NCBI RefSeq assembly: GCF_002909375.1
Contig: NZ_PPXD01000005.1
Coordinates: 62,001-126,000, forward strand
Source: Cryobacterium zongtaii
Lineage (GTDB): Bacteria; Actinomycetota; Actinomycetes; Actinomycetales; Microbacteriaceae
Length of the DNA stretch: 64,000 bases
Direction: 5' to 3'
How positions within the stretch are numbered: the stretch's first letter is position 1; each line of letters opens with the position of its first letter. Shown here in pieces: positions 38,703 through 47,956 of this stretch. Below the pieces are notes generated by a model. That model searched no databases. It had not been told where the DNA came from and saw nothing but the letters and a program-made list of their open reading frames with translations. The position numbers and the translations under genes are program-made.

Positions 38703-41081
38703 CTACGTGGTCGGCACCGCCTCAACGGTGCGCGCCGGCTCCACCCGCACGATCACCGCCTTCGACACCGGCGTATTGCTGCCCTCCGCCACATGGTCGA
38801 GAGGCACGAGCACGTTCGCCTCCGGGTAGTACGCCGCCGCGCAGCCCCGTGCGGTGGGGTATGACACGGCCCGGAACCCACGCAGCACCCTCTCGACGCC
38901 GTCGTCGTACACGCCATGGACATCCACCATCTGCTCATCGTCGAGGCCGAGTTCGACAAGGTCGTTGGGGTTGATGAACACCACGTGACGGCCCTTCTTG
39001 ATGCCGCGATACCTGTCGTCGTGCCCGTAGATGGTGGTGTTGAACTGGTCATGCGATCGCAGGCTCTGCAGGATCAGGGTGCCGACGGGCCGGTCCAGGT
39101 ACTCGAGGTCGTTGACGGTGAGCATGGCCTTGCCGGTGGGGGTGGGGAAGGTGCGGGAATCGCGTGGCCCGTTCGGCAGCAGGAAGCCGCCGTCCTGCCG
39201 GATCTTGGCGTTGTAGTCGTCGCAGCCGGCGACGACGTGGGAGATGTGCTCCCGGATGAGGTCGTAGTCACGCTCGAATCCCACCCAGTCCACGCCCACC
39301 TTGGTGCCCAGCACCGCCCGGGCCAGGCGGCTCACGATGGCGACCTCCGACAGCAGGTTCGGTGCGACCGGGCGCACCTTGCCCCAGGACGGATGCACGG
39401 CGCAGACGGTGTCCTCCACCGACACGAACTGCTCCCCCGTGGCCTGCCGGTCGATCTCGGTGCGCCCCTTGGTCGGCAGGATCAGCGCCTCGTCGCCGAC
39501 CACGGCATGCGACCGGTTCAGTTTGGTGGAGACCTGCACCGTCATCTCGGCACCGCGCATCGCGGCCTCGGCGGCCCCGGTATCGCTGATCGCGCCGACC
39601 AGGTTGCCGCCGAGAGCCATGAAGACCTTGACCCGGCCGTCCCGCAGTCCCCTGATGGTCTCGACCGAGTCCATCCCGTGCTCCCGGGGCGGATCGAAGC
39701 CGAACTCCCGTTCGATGGCGTCGAGGAACGCCGGCGGCATCTGCTCCCAGATGCCCATGGTGCGGTCGCCCTGCACATTGCTGTGCCCGCGGATCGGCGA
39801 TGCACCCGCGCCGGGCTTGCCGATGTTGCCGCGCAGCAACAGCAGGTTGATGATCTCCTTGATCGTGGCGACGCCCTTTTTGTGCTGGGTGAGCCCCATC
39901 GCCCAGGTGATGATCACCTTTTCGGCCCGAAGGTACCGGGCGGCGAGCTCGTCGATGTCGGCGGTTTGCAGGCCGGTGGCGGCCAGCACGGCCTTCTCGT
40001 CGACCTGGGCGAGGTGCGCGGTGAGTTCTTCAAGCCCCTGGCAGTGCTCGCGCAGGAACTCGTGGTCGAGCACGGTGCCCGGTTTCGCGGCCTCCGCGGC
40101 GAGCACCCGCTTGGACACCGCCTGTAACAGGGCCATGTCGCCGCCGAGCCGCACCTGCACAAATTGGTCGGCCATTTCGGTGCCGTGCCCGATGATACCC
40201 TTCACCTTCTGCGGGTTCTTGTACCGTCTGAGCCCGGCCTCCGGCATCGGATTGACCGCGACGATCTCGGCGCCGTTCTCCTTCGCCTCCTCCAGGGCGG
40301 TCAGCATCCGGGGATGGTTGGTGCCCGGATTCTGGCCCATCACGATGATCAGGTCGGCCTTGCCGAAGTCGTCATAGGTGATGGTTGCCTTGCCGATGCC
40401 GATGGTTTGCCCCATCGCCCAGCCGGACGACTCGTGGCACATGTTGGAGCAGTCGGGCAGGTTGTTGGTGCCGAAGGCGCGCACAAAGAGTTGGTAGGCA
40501 AACGCTGCCTCGTTCGAAGTGCGGCCGCTGGTGTAGAAGGCGGCCTGATCCGGCGAGTCCAGCCCGCTGAGCTTCTCGGCGAGCAGCCTGAACGCCTCCG
40601 CCCAGCTCAGCGGCCGGTAGTGGTCGTCGCCGGCGGCCTTGTAGACCGGTTCGGTCAGCCGCCCCTGCATGCCCAGCCAGTATTCCGAGCGGTCACGCAG
40701 GTCGCTGACCGGATGCTCGGCCCAGAATTCGCTCCCGATGGTGACGGGAGTCGCCTCCCAGGTGACGGCCTTGGCGCCGTTCTCGCAGAACTCGAAGGTC
40801 TTGCGGTGGGTGGGGTCAGGCCAGGCGCAGCTCATGCAGTCGAAGCCGTCCTTTTGGTTCATCGCCAGCAGGGTCTTGCGGCTGCGGCTGACTCCCATGC
40901 CCTCCAGCGCCGGGATGGTGGAGTGCAGCGCTCCGGGCACGCCCGCCGCCCAGGACTTGGGCGAACCGACCTCGAGGGTGGACTCCCCCGCCTCGTCGGC
41001 GTCGTCGAGGTGGACCGGGCTCTTCTCGCGCGCCTGGTTGGCCCCAACCGGTGGGTTCGTGGTCACTTTTTTGGGCGTCAT
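38703..41081 (-). CDS. FdhF/YdeP family molybdopterin oxidoreductase
   Basis: A 792-residue molybdopterin-dependent oxidoreductase of the FdhF/YdeP type. A near-N-terminal cysteine cluster (FDCMSCAWPDP at about 80-88, then FEFCENG) may hold an iron-sulfur centre. The Mo-bis-MGD core includes FYTSGRTSNEAAFAYQLFVR, SNMCHESSGWAMGQTIG and the later ALGGNLVGAISDTGA. The C-terminal dinucleotide-binding domain follows (ILQSLRSHDQFNTTIYGHDD). The family is annotated as formate dehydrogenase-like; the electron acceptor is uncertain and no partner subunit is adjacent. No twin-arginine signal is visible, so it is cytosolic. I prefer the ATG at 41081, with AAAGGG upstream, over the one nine bases earlier. 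Confidence 0.9.
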   Translation of the reverse strand: MTPKKVTTNPPVGANQAREKSPVHLDDADEAGESTLEVGSPKSWAAGVPGALHSTIPALEGMGVSRSRKTLLAMNQKDGFDCMSCAWPDPTHRKTFEFCENGAKAVTWEATPVTIGSEFWAEHPVSDLRDRSEYWLGMQGRLTEPVYKAAGDDHYRPLSWAEAFRLLAEKLSGLDSPDQAAFYTSGRTSNEAAFAYQLFVRAFGTNNLPDCSNMCHESSGWAMGQTIGIGKATITYDDFGKADLIIVMGQNPGTNHPRMLTALEEAKENGAEIVAVNPMPEAGLRRYKNPQKVKGIIGHGTEMADQFVQVRLGGDMALLQAVSKRVLAAEAAKPGTVLDHEFLREHCQGLEELTAHLAQVDEKAVLAATGLQTADIDELAARYLRAEKVIITWAMGLTQHKKGVATIKEIINLLLLRGNIGKPGAGASPIRGHSNVQGDRTMGIWEQMPPAFLDAIEREFGFDPPREHGMDSVETIRGLRDGRVKVFMALGGNLVGAISDTGAAEAAMRGAEMTVQVSTKLNRSHAVVGDEALILPTKGRTEIDRQATGEQFVSVEDTVCAVHPSWGKVRPVAPNLLSEVAIVSRLARAVLGTKVGVDWVGFERDYDLIREHISHVVAGCDDYNAKIRQDGGFLLPNGPRDSRTFPTPTGKAMLTVNDLEYLDRPVGTLILQSLRSHDQFNTTIYGHDDRYRGIKKGRHVVFINPNDLVELGLDDEQMVDVHGVYDDGVERVLRGFRAVSYPTARGCAAAYYPEANVLVPLDHVAEGSNTPVSKAVIVRVEPARTVEAVPTT

Positions 41082-41329
41082 CCTGGGCATCCCTTTCGCC
41101 GGCCGGGATCAGCCGGCACTGTCGCGCCGGAGCCCGGAAAACACTGGACTTACCCCCTCAGGGCTATCAGCATCCGGCGCTCACGGCAAGGACCCGGCAA
41201 CGTTCAGGGCACACTCTGGGCGGCGAAGCGCTCGAGCCCGCAACGCCGAGTTCCGCCAAAACACTCCTTCGGGCGCATGGGGCACCCAGCCCACCCGAGT
41301 TGCCTTTCCGGCACGTCGGCGCTGCGGGC

Positions 41330-43105
41330 TCAGCCGACGGCCTGCGCCGCGAAGCGCTCGAGCACCTCGCCGATGCGGCCCTTGCAGCCTCCGCAGCCGG
41401 TCCCCGCGCGGGTGGCCGTGCCGATGCAGGCCACGGTGGTGTTGCCGGCCTGCGCCGAGGTGGAGATCGCCTCCACCGTGACACCGTTGCACCAACAGAC
41501 CGTGGACTCCGGCGCGAAGGCGTCGCCCGCGGTGGCGGGGTCGTAGTCGGGACCGTCGAACCGCAGCAGCACCGACCGATCGGCGGGCAGCTCACTGCCG
41601 CGCTCGAACAACAGGGTGAGCTCGGCACCGGTACGGGGCATGCCCACACAGACGAAGCCGGTGAGGATGCCGCCGCGAGTGACCATTTTCACGTAGCGGC
41701 CGTGCTCGGGGTCGGCCCACTGCGCGACGGCCAGGGGTGCCGGATCGGACGAGCAGCCGTGCGTGTGCGCGGTGTCGCTGTATCCGGCGTCGTTGTACCT
41801 GGCATCGACGTCGAACGGGTCGGCCGCGGTATCACCGGCGGCGACCACGTCGATGCCCTCGGCCTTGAGCATCACGACGGATGCGCCCGGTCCGGCCCCA
41901 AGCGCCGGTGCCGGTTCAGCGGTCACGGCGGCAGCTAGCACGGCCGGCCGGCCCGCTGCGACACCCGCCCTGATCTCGGCGCTGAACCGGGCCGCGAGGC
42001 TGTCGGCCTGCCGCCAGCCCGGCCCGATCAGACCGGACGGCCCACCGGCCGGTGCCATCCTGGCGCCGTTCCACGCTGCACCGGAGTCGGCATCGGCCGG
42101 ACGGCCAGCCACATGAGCGCAGTCCCCGATGGCGTGGATCGCCGCGTCCGCCCAGCTTCGCAGCGACTCGTCGACCAGGATGCCGGTGGATACGGGCAGC
42201 CCGGCCAGGTGGGCGAGTTCGGTGCGGGCACCCACCCCGCAGGAAAGCAGCAGCAGGTCGCCGCTGATCTGCTTGCCGTCGGCGCAGATGAGGGCTTCGA
42301 AGCGTTCCACGCCGTCGTCGTCGTGGTGAAACAACACGCTCTCGGCGCGGGCGTGGTTGACCATGGTGACGCCCGCCCGCCGGGCGCTCCGGGTGAGCAC
42401 CGAGCCGCCGCCGCGGTCGAGGTTGGGGTTCATCGGAATCTCGCCGTGAAAGACCACGCAAACCTCGGCGCCGGCGGCCGCGGCGGCGAGCGCGATCTCC
42501 ATGCCGAGCACTCCGGCACCGAGCACCACGATGCGCTGACCGGCCTGCACGGCGGCCAGCACGGTGGCGGCGTCGGCGAGGTCGCGGAGCGCGCTGACAC
42601 CGCGGGGCAGCGGCGCGCCGGCCCAATCCAATGCAGTGGCGCCGAGGCCGCCGGCATCCGCACCGGGCTTTATCAGGCCGCGCCGCACCCGCTTGACGCC
42701 GTCCAGGGTGGGCACATTCGCGCGCGCCCCGGTGGCCAGCACCAGCCTGTCGTACGGCACTGAGCTGCCGTCGCCGAGCGTGACCGTGCGGATGGTGCGC
42801 TTCACTTCGGTCACCGTGGTGCCGGTGAGGATGCGCGCGCCGGCAGCCAGGGCCCGGCTGCCGTCGGTGAGGTCGAGGGTGTCCCGGTCGGTGCGACCCA
42901 CGGCGTAATCGGCCAGGAGCACCCGGTTGTAGGCGTGCACCTCTTCGGCTCCGACGACGGTGAGCTCGGCCAGACCGGCCTCGACCAGCGGCAGGAGCTC
43001 GTCGACGAACCGGGCGCCGACCGGGCCGTAGCCCACGACGACGATGCGTTCGGGGGCGGCCGGGCCGGGGGAACCGGGCAGCTCGGCAGAAGTGTGGTCA
43101 GGCAT
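41330..43105 (-). CDS. Assimilatory nitrate reductase flavoprotein/electron-transfer subunit
   Basis: A 591-residue FAD/NAD(P)-dependent oxidoreductase with a C-terminal BFD-type [2Fe-2S] domain. Two dinucleotide folds are seen: ERIVVVGYGPVGARFVDEL and QRIVVLGAGVLGMEIALAAA. The FAD-closing motif IHAIGDCAHVAG follows. The BFD cluster appears at the end (TVCWCNGVTVEAI ... GTGCGGCKGRIGEVLERF). This is the NasC/NasB-like partner that feeds NAD(P)H electrons to the catalytic subunit. It overlaps the nitrate reductase gene by eight bases, so the two are coupled. The middle stretch, about residues 375-450, is a less conserved Ala-rich linker. Confidence 0.88.
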   Translation of the reverse strand: MPDHTSAELPGSPGPAAPERIVVVGYGPVGARFVDELLPLVEAGLAELTVVGAEEVHAYNRVLLADYAVGRTDRDTLDLTDGSRALAAGARILTGTTVTEVKRTIRTVTLGDGSSVPYDRLVLATGARANVPTLDGVKRVRRGLIKPGADAGGLGATALDWAGAPLPRGVSALRDLADAATVLAAVQAGQRIVVLGAGVLGMEIALAAAAAGAEVCVVFHGEIPMNPNLDRGGGSVLTRSARRAGVTMVNHARAESVLFHHDDDGVERFEALICADGKQISGDLLLLSCGVGARTELAHLAGLPVSTGILVDESLRSWADAAIHAIGDCAHVAGRPADADSGAAWNGARMAPAGGPSGLIGPGWRQADSLAARFSAEIRAGVAAGRPAVLAAAVTAEPAPALGAGPGASVVMLKAEGIDVVAAGDTAADPFDVDARYNDAGYSDTAHTHGCSSDPAPLAVAQWADPEHGRYVKMVTRGGILTGFVCVGMPRTGAELTLLFERGSELPADRSVLLRFDGPDYDPATAGDAFAPESTVCWCNGVTVEAISTSAQAGNTTVACIGTATRAGTGCGGCKGRIGEVLERFAAQAVG

Positions 43106-45254
43106 CCGCCATCACCCTCTCATGGTCGGGAGCCGACAGGCCGGGCGCATCGATTGCCCGCACCCGCACGGCGGTGCGTTTGAACTCGGGCATGCCGGAG
43201 ACCGGGTCGGTGGCGCCGGCGGTGAGCAGGTTGGCGCGCTGGTCGGCGGGAAAGTGGAAGGGCAGGAACACAGTGTCAGGCCGGATGTCGGCACTCAGCT
43301 GCGCGCGGCACCGCACGATGCCACGCTCGTTGGCCAGCTCGACCCAACCGCCGTCGATCAGACCCAGGCTCGCGGCGGTGGCCGGGTGCACCTGCATCCG
43401 GGCCTCGGGCTGGGCCTCCGACAGCTCGGCCACCCGCCGGGTCTGCGCACCGGATTGGTAGTGCTCGAGCAGCCGGCCGGTGATGAGGGTGAGCGCGCCC
43501 CGCGTCTGGGCCGGTGCCGCCACGGCGCGCGGGGTCACGGCGACGATGCGCGCGCGGCCGTCGTCGTGAACGAACCGCTCGAGGAAGAGCCGCGGGGTAC
43601 CGCCGGAGCCGGCCGGGTAGGGCCAGTACGCGGGCTCCCCCATGTCGAGCAGGGCGTAGCCGAGGCCTGAGTAGTCGGCGATGCCGCCCTCGGTGGCCCG
43701 GCAGAGTTCGTCGAAGACCTCGCCGGGTTCGGCGCTGTACACGCCGGGGGCGTCCAGGCGCCGGGCGAGCTCCTGGAAGATCCACAGTTCGCTGCGCACC
43801 CCGGCCGGCGGGTCGATCGCACGTTGGCGGCGGAGAACCCGGCCCTCGAGCGAGGTCATGGTGCCCTCCTCCTCGGCCCACTGGGTGACCGGCAGCACCA
43901 CGTCGGCCAGGGCGGCGGTCTCGGAGAAGAAGAAGTCGCTGACCACCAGGAAGTCGAGATCCGCCAGGCCCTGGCGCACCCTGTCGGCGTCGGGCGCGGA
44001 GACCACGACGTTGGCACCGTGCACGAGCAGGGTACGGATGCCGCCTGGTTGGCCGAGCGCGTTCAACAGTTCGACGGCGGGGATGCCCGCACCCGGGATC
44101 TGCTCGGGCGTCACACCCCAGACCTCGGCGACGTGGGCGCGGGCGGCGGGGTCGGTGATCTTGCGATAGCCGGGCAGCTGGTCGCACTTCTGGCCGTGCT
44201 CCCGGCCGCCCTGCCCGTTGCCCTGGCCGGTGAGGGTTCCGTAGCCGGAGTGCGTCGTGCCGACGAGGCCGAGCACCAGCGCGAGGTTGATCGCGGCGGT
44301 GGCGGTGTCGGTACCGTCGACGTGCTGCTCGACGCCCCGGCCGGTGAGGATGTAGGTGCCCTCACCGGCGGCGAGCCGACGGGCGAGGCCCTGCAGCTGC
44401 CAGACCGGAACACCGGTGTGTTCCTGCACCCGCTGCGGGTACCAGCCGGCGACGCTGAAGCGCAACTGGTCGAGGCCGGTGGTTCGCCGGGCGAGGTAGT
44501 CGGTGTCGGCGAGACGTTCGGCGAGGACCAGGTGGGTGAGCCCGAGCAGCAGCACCAGGTCGGTGCCGGGGGCCGGCTGCACGTGCATGCCGGCGCCGTC
44601 GTCGGTGAGCCGGGCTGTGGCGGTGCGGCGCGGGTCCACGACGATGAGACCGCCGGCCTGCCGGGCACCGTCGAGGTGGCCGATGAACGGCGGCATGGTC
44701 TGCGCCACATTGGAGCCGAGCATCAGGATGGTGTCGGCCGCGTCGAGGTCCTCCACCCGGAACGGCAGGCCCCGGTCGAGGCCGAAGGCGCGGTTGCCGG
44801 CCGCCGCGGCGCTGGACATGCAGAACCGGCCGTTGTAATCGATTCGGGAGGAACCGAGCGCCAGCCGGGTGAACTTGCCCAGCTGGTAGGCCTTCTCGTT
44901 GGTCAGGCCCCCGCCGCCGAAGACGCCCACGGAGTCGGCGCCGTGCTCGGCCCGGCTCGTGCGGAGCTTCTCGGCGACAAGGTCGAGCGCCTCGGTCCAG
45001 GAGACCGGGGCGAAGCTGCCGTCGGACGCACGGAGCAAGGGCTGCCGGATGCGGTCGGCCGAGCCGAGCAGTTCGGCCGCGGTCCAGCCCTTTTTGCACA
45101 GACCGCCGCGGTTGGTGGGGAAGGCCCGGCCGGCGATGGTGACCGGCAGTCCGATCGCATCCGCGGGCCGGGCGGGGGTGCTGGCGGGCGAGGGTGTGAG
45201 CGTCATCGCGCACTGCAGTGCGCAGTACGGGCAGTGCGTGTCGACGGGGGTCAC
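43098..45254 (-). CDS. Assimilatory nitrate reductase catalytic subunit
   Basis: A 718-residue molybdenum enzyme of the NasA/NarB type, reducing nitrate to nitrite in the cytosol. The N-terminal [4Fe-4S] ligands are C8, C11 and C15 (THCPYCALQCAMT), plus the Cys in GGLCKKGWTA. Mo-bis-MGD binding blocks include VGVFGGGGLTNEKAYQLGKF, MLGSNVAQTMPPF, VVDPRRTATARLTDDG and GQGNGQGGREHGQKCDQLPG. No Tat signal is present, fitting an assimilatory enzyme. The GTG at 45254 has AAAGG upstream. A long hairpin lies ~35 bases before the start. Together with the flavoprotein gene it forms a two-gene unit after the transporter. Confidence 0.94.
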   Translation of the reverse strand: MTPVDTHCPYCALQCAMTLTPSPASTPARPADAIGLPVTIAGRAFPTNRGGLCKKGWTAAELLGSADRIRQPLLRASDGSFAPVSWTEALDLVAEKLRTSRAEHGADSVGVFGGGGLTNEKAYQLGKFTRLALGSSRIDYNGRFCMSSAAAAGNRAFGLDRGLPFRVEDLDAADTILMLGSNVAQTMPPFIGHLDGARQAGGLIVVDPRRTATARLTDDGAGMHVQPAPGTDLVLLLGLTHLVLAERLADTDYLARRTTGLDQLRFSVAGWYPQRVQEHTGVPVWQLQGLARRLAAGEGTYILTGRGVEQHVDGTDTATAAINLALVLGLVGTTHSGYGTLTGQGNGQGGREHGQKCDQLPGYRKITDPAARAHVAEVWGVTPEQIPGAGIPAVELLNALGQPGGIRTLLVHGANVVVSAPDADRVRQGLADLDFLVVSDFFFSETAALADVVLPVTQWAEEEGTMTSLEGRVLRRQRAIDPPAGVRSELWIFQELARRLDAPGVYSAEPGEVFDELCRATEGGIADYSGLGYALLDMGEPAYWPYPAGSGGTPRLFLERFVHDDGRARIVAVTPRAVAAPAQTRGALTLITGRLLEHYQSGAQTRRVAELSEAQPEARMQVHPATAASLGLIDGGWVELANERGIVRCRAQLSADIRPDTVFLPFHFPADQRANLLTAGATDPVSGMPEFKRTAVRVRAIDAPGLSAPDHERVMADA

Positions 45255-45288
45255 GGAGGTGCCTTTCGTGTTGGTACGGGTTCGCGAG

Positions 45289-45337
45289 AGCGGCCGTTCG
45301 GTTGCTTCGGCCGTGCTGAAACAACCGAACGACCGCT
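45289..45337 (-). promoter_or_regulatory. 16 bp hairpin between nitrate transporter and nitrate reductase genes
   Basis: Arms at 45289-45304 and 45322-45337 (one mismatch, core CGTTCGGTTG) enclose a 17-base loop. It lies 35 bases upstream of the reductase start and 19 bases after the transporter stop. No T run follows on the minus strand, so it is more likely an RNA-processing or attenuation element than a simple terminator. Confidence 0.6.
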
Positions 45338-45356
45338 TTCGCGGATGCTGCGGGAG

Positions 45357-46775
45357 CTAGATGCGGTGTCCGGCCACGGAGGAGTTGCGGCGGAGGTAGA
45401 CGAACGCGGTGACGGCCATCATCACCAGATAGGCGCCGGCGAAGGCGTAGATCGCGCTGGAGTAGTCACCCGTGGAGGTCTTCGAGAAGCCGAGCACCTG
45501 CGGGATGACGAACCCGCCGTAGGCCCCGATCGCGGAGATCAGGCCGAGCGCGGCCGCGGTCTTCCGCTGCGTGCCGACATCGCCGGAGTCCTTGTGCGCA
45601 TCCGCGACCCCGCTCCTGGCGGCGAAGACGCTGGGGATCATGCGGTAGGTGGAGCCGTTGCCGACCCCGGTGGCCACGAAGATCAGCAGGAAGGTGACCA
45701 GGAAGAGCCAGAAGTTACCGAGTGGCAGTACCAGGTTCACCAGCACCGCCCCGGCGGCCATCACGCCGAAGGCGAAGACGGTGACCAGGGCGCCGCCGAA
45801 CCGGTCCGCGAGGCGGCCGCCGAACGGTCGGGCCAGGGAGCCGGTGAGCGCGCCGAGAAAGGCGAGCGAGAGTGACGCAGAGACGACCTGGAAGGAGGAG
45901 TAGTCGGGGAACTGGTCGGCGATCAGCTTGGGGAAGACGCTCGCGAAGCCGATGAACGAGCCGAAAGTGCCGATGTAGAGGAACGCCATGATCCACAGGT
46001 GCGGTTCCTTCACCGCGGCGATCGAGCCGGCGAAGTCGGCCTTGGCGTTGGAGAGGTTGTCCATGTACTTCCAGGCGCCGAACATGGCGAGCAGGATGAA
46101 CGGCACCCAGAAGAACCCCGCCAGCGGCAGGTTGAGCGTGCCGAGGGCGCCGAGGGTGATCACGATCGGAACGATCAACTGAGCCACAGCGGCACCGAGG
46201 TTGCCGCCGGCGGCGTTGAGGCCGAGTGCGTAACCCTTCTGGCTCTGCGGGTAGAAGTAGGTGATGTTCGACATCGAGCTGGCGAAGTTGCCGCCGCCGA
46301 GCCCGGCGAGCGCTGCGATGAGAAGCATGACCGGGAACGGGGTGTCCGGGTTGCCCACAGCGAAGCCCAGGGCGATCGACGGGATGAGGAGCAGGCCCGC
46401 GGAGATGATGGTCCAGTTGCGGCCGCCGAACTTGGGCACCAGGAAGGTGTACGGAAACCGCATGGTGGCCCCCACGAGCGTGGGGATGGAGATGAGCCAG
46501 AAGATCTGGCCGGTGTCGAAGGTGAAGCCCGCGTTCGGCAGCTGCACCACCACGATGCTCCAGAGCTGCCAGATGACGAAGCCGAGGAATTCGGCGAAGA
46601 TCGACCACTTGAGGTTGCGGGAGGCGATGGCCTTGCCCCCATTGGCCCACTGCTGGGGGTTCTCGGCGTTCCAGTTGTCGATCCACCGGCCCGGGCGGTG
46701 CACCAGTTCGGCGGATGCGGCGGGGGCGGTGAACGTGGCGGGCGGGGCTGTCGCGGTGCCGGTCGTCGGGGTCAT
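45357..46775 (-). CDS. narK: NarK-type nitrate/nitrite transporter (MFS)
   Basis: A 472-residue major facilitator transporter of the nitrate/nitrite porter family, with 12 hydrophobic segments. NNP landmarks are the Arg in ATMRFPYTFLVPKFGGRNW and the glycine-rich signatures ALAGLGGGNFASSMSNITYF and ATGVGNGSTYRMIPSVF, both diagnostic of nitrate porters. A ~45-residue Ala/Pro-rich cytosolic N-terminus precedes the first membrane segment. It imports nitrate, or exchanges it for nitrite, for the reductase encoded downstream on the same strand. GTTAC/GTTTC elements in the 229-base upstream gap may bind nitrogen regulators. Confidence 0.94.
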   Translation of the reverse strand: MTPTTGTATAPPATFTAPAASAELVHRPGRWIDNWNAENPQQWANGGKAIASRNLKWSIFAEFLGFVIWQLWSIVVVQLPNAGFTFDTGQIFWLISIPTLVGATMRFPYTFLVPKFGGRNWTIISAGLLLIPSIALGFAVGNPDTPFPVMLLIAALAGLGGGNFASSMSNITYFYPQSQKGYALGLNAAGGNLGAAVAQLIVPIVITLGALGTLNLPLAGFFWVPFILLAMFGAWKYMDNLSNAKADFAGSIAAVKEPHLWIMAFLYIGTFGSFIGFASVFPKLIADQFPDYSSFQVVSASLSLAFLGALTGSLARPFGGRLADRFGGALVTVFAFGVMAAGAVLVNLVLPLGNFWLFLVTFLLIFVATGVGNGSTYRMIPSVFAARSGVADAHKDSGDVGTQRKTAAALGLISAIGAYGGFVIPQVLGFSKTSTGDYSSAIYAFAGAYLVMMAVTAFVYLRRNSSVAGHRI

Positions 46776-46823
46776 CAGGTTCTCCTCGCGAGAAATGGTG
46801 CACTGTGAGTACGTGTCGCCGAC

Positions 46824-46864
46824 GTTACGCAGGCCGTGTTTCCGGCAGCGGATGCCGCAGTTAC
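46824..46864 (-). promoter_or_regulatory. Possible GlnR-like half-sites upstream of narK
   Basis: On the minus strand, GTAAC (46864-46860), GAAAC (46842-46838) and GTAAC (46828-46824) occur in the upstream region of the nitrate transporter. They resemble the gTnAC/GaAAC half-sites of actinobacterial GlnR, but the spacing only partly fits the n6 pattern. Tentative. Confidence 0.3.
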
Positions 46865-47004
46865 CGTTCGATCACCGTGTACTCACACCCGCAACGGGCC
46901 GCTGATAGGCCTCCGTCACATGACCGACACAAAGCCAGGCGGGACCGCGTATCCCGGTCGGTCCCGGCCTCACATCCTCCTCCGGCGCTCGCCGGAACGC
47001 GGGC

Positions 47005-47886
47005 CTACTCGGAGCCGTCCGCGGCGCGGAGGGCCTGCACTCGGTGCAGCATCTGGCGCATCTCGTTGCTGGGCTGTGACGTGGCCCGATCGGCCTCCGG
47101 GAACAAGACCTGAATGTCGGGTCCCACCTCGGTTTGCACCGCAGCGGCAAGGTCGTGCCCGTCGATCAGGTAACCCAGAGTCGGCTCCGTCACCGCGATC
47201 CAGCGTTCGTTCCAGTCGGCCAGTCGGCCGACGAGCGGCCCGGACAGGCCCAGCACCGCAGGTTCAAGCCTGTCGTCGACCAGGTCGAGGAGAGGCGACC
47301 GGTTCCGCAGCGGGAGGCCGCCGTCCCGCGGCTCGAGGAGAATCCGCGTCGGTGTACGGCCGGGCGTCCACACCCACGCCGCAACATCGACGGTGCGGGT
47401 CATAGCTCTGAACTCGGCGTCGGGCATCGCCCACATCTGCTCCACGATTGACGATCGCGGGGGCGCCGGGCTGAACGTCTGACCGTCCCCGCCGACGGCG
47501 TGCCAGGCCGCGGCAGGCGGGGTGGCGGTCTGGGAAGCACGGGAGGCCTCGGGAGCACGGGAGCGCTCCGCATCCGCGTCCAGGTAGAGAACGACGACGG
47601 CTGATCCGAACTCTTGTTGGAGCTCCGCGGCAAGGAGGTGTCCGTCGACGACAAAAGCGAGGTGCTCGGCCGGCGACGGCCACTCCTGGTGGTTCTGCCC
47701 CATCAGCAGCTCGTATCGCGAGTTCCAGCCGACCAGACGGTTCTCCAGGTCGTCGGACAGGCCGAGGACGCCGCGAGGCAATGGACCGCCCCACGCGTCG
47801 GGCGACGGGGAGCGGTCCCACAACGGGAGCCCGGCGCAGTACTCGGCCATCAGAATCACTCTGGTCGGATAGGCATCGAGGTTCAT
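47005..47886 (-). CDS. Unknown protein with two internal repeats
   Basis: A 293-residue soluble protein that I do not recognise. It is built from two copies of a ~90-100 residue unit. Repeat A spans residues 7-104 (PTRVILMAEYCAGLPLWDRS, LPRGVLGLSDDLENRLVGWN, FVVDGHLLAAELQQEFG). Repeat B spans 179-266 (PTRILLEPRDGGLPLRNRSP, PAVLGLSGPLVGRLADWNER, YLIDGHDLAAAVQTEVG). Shared marks are GLPL-x-(R/D)-R-S, VLGLS, (L/A)-x-W-N-x-R, DGH-x-L-A-A and a closing [FY]-hydrophobic-(D/E)AD. A ~75-residue linker separates them. It sits inside the nitrate locus on the same strand as narK and nirD. No catalytic motif is visible. Confidence 0.8.
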   Translation of the reverse strand: MNLDAYPTRVILMAEYCAGLPLWDRSPSPDAWGGPLPRGVLGLSDDLENRLVGWNSRYELLMGQNHQEWPSPAEHLAFVVDGHLLAAELQQEFGSAVVVLYLDADAERSRAPEASRASQTATPPAAAWHAVGGDGQTFSPAPPRSSIVEQMWAMPDAEFRAMTRTVDVAAWVWTPGRTPTRILLEPRDGGLPLRNRSPLLDLVDDRLEPAVLGLSGPLVGRLADWNERWIAVTEPTLGYLIDGHDLAAAVQTEVGPDIQVLFPEADRATSQPSNEMRQMLHRVQALRAADGSE

Positions 47887-47956
47887 GCCTCGACCCTACT
47901 GACAGAGGCGTACTGACACCGGCGTACCGACACCGGCCTACCGGTACCGGCTCGCG

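Noticed and set aside
43824-45875. 683-codon open frame antisense to the nitrate reductase
   Set aside because: Same GC-bias shadow; crosses two real genes and shows no family motif.
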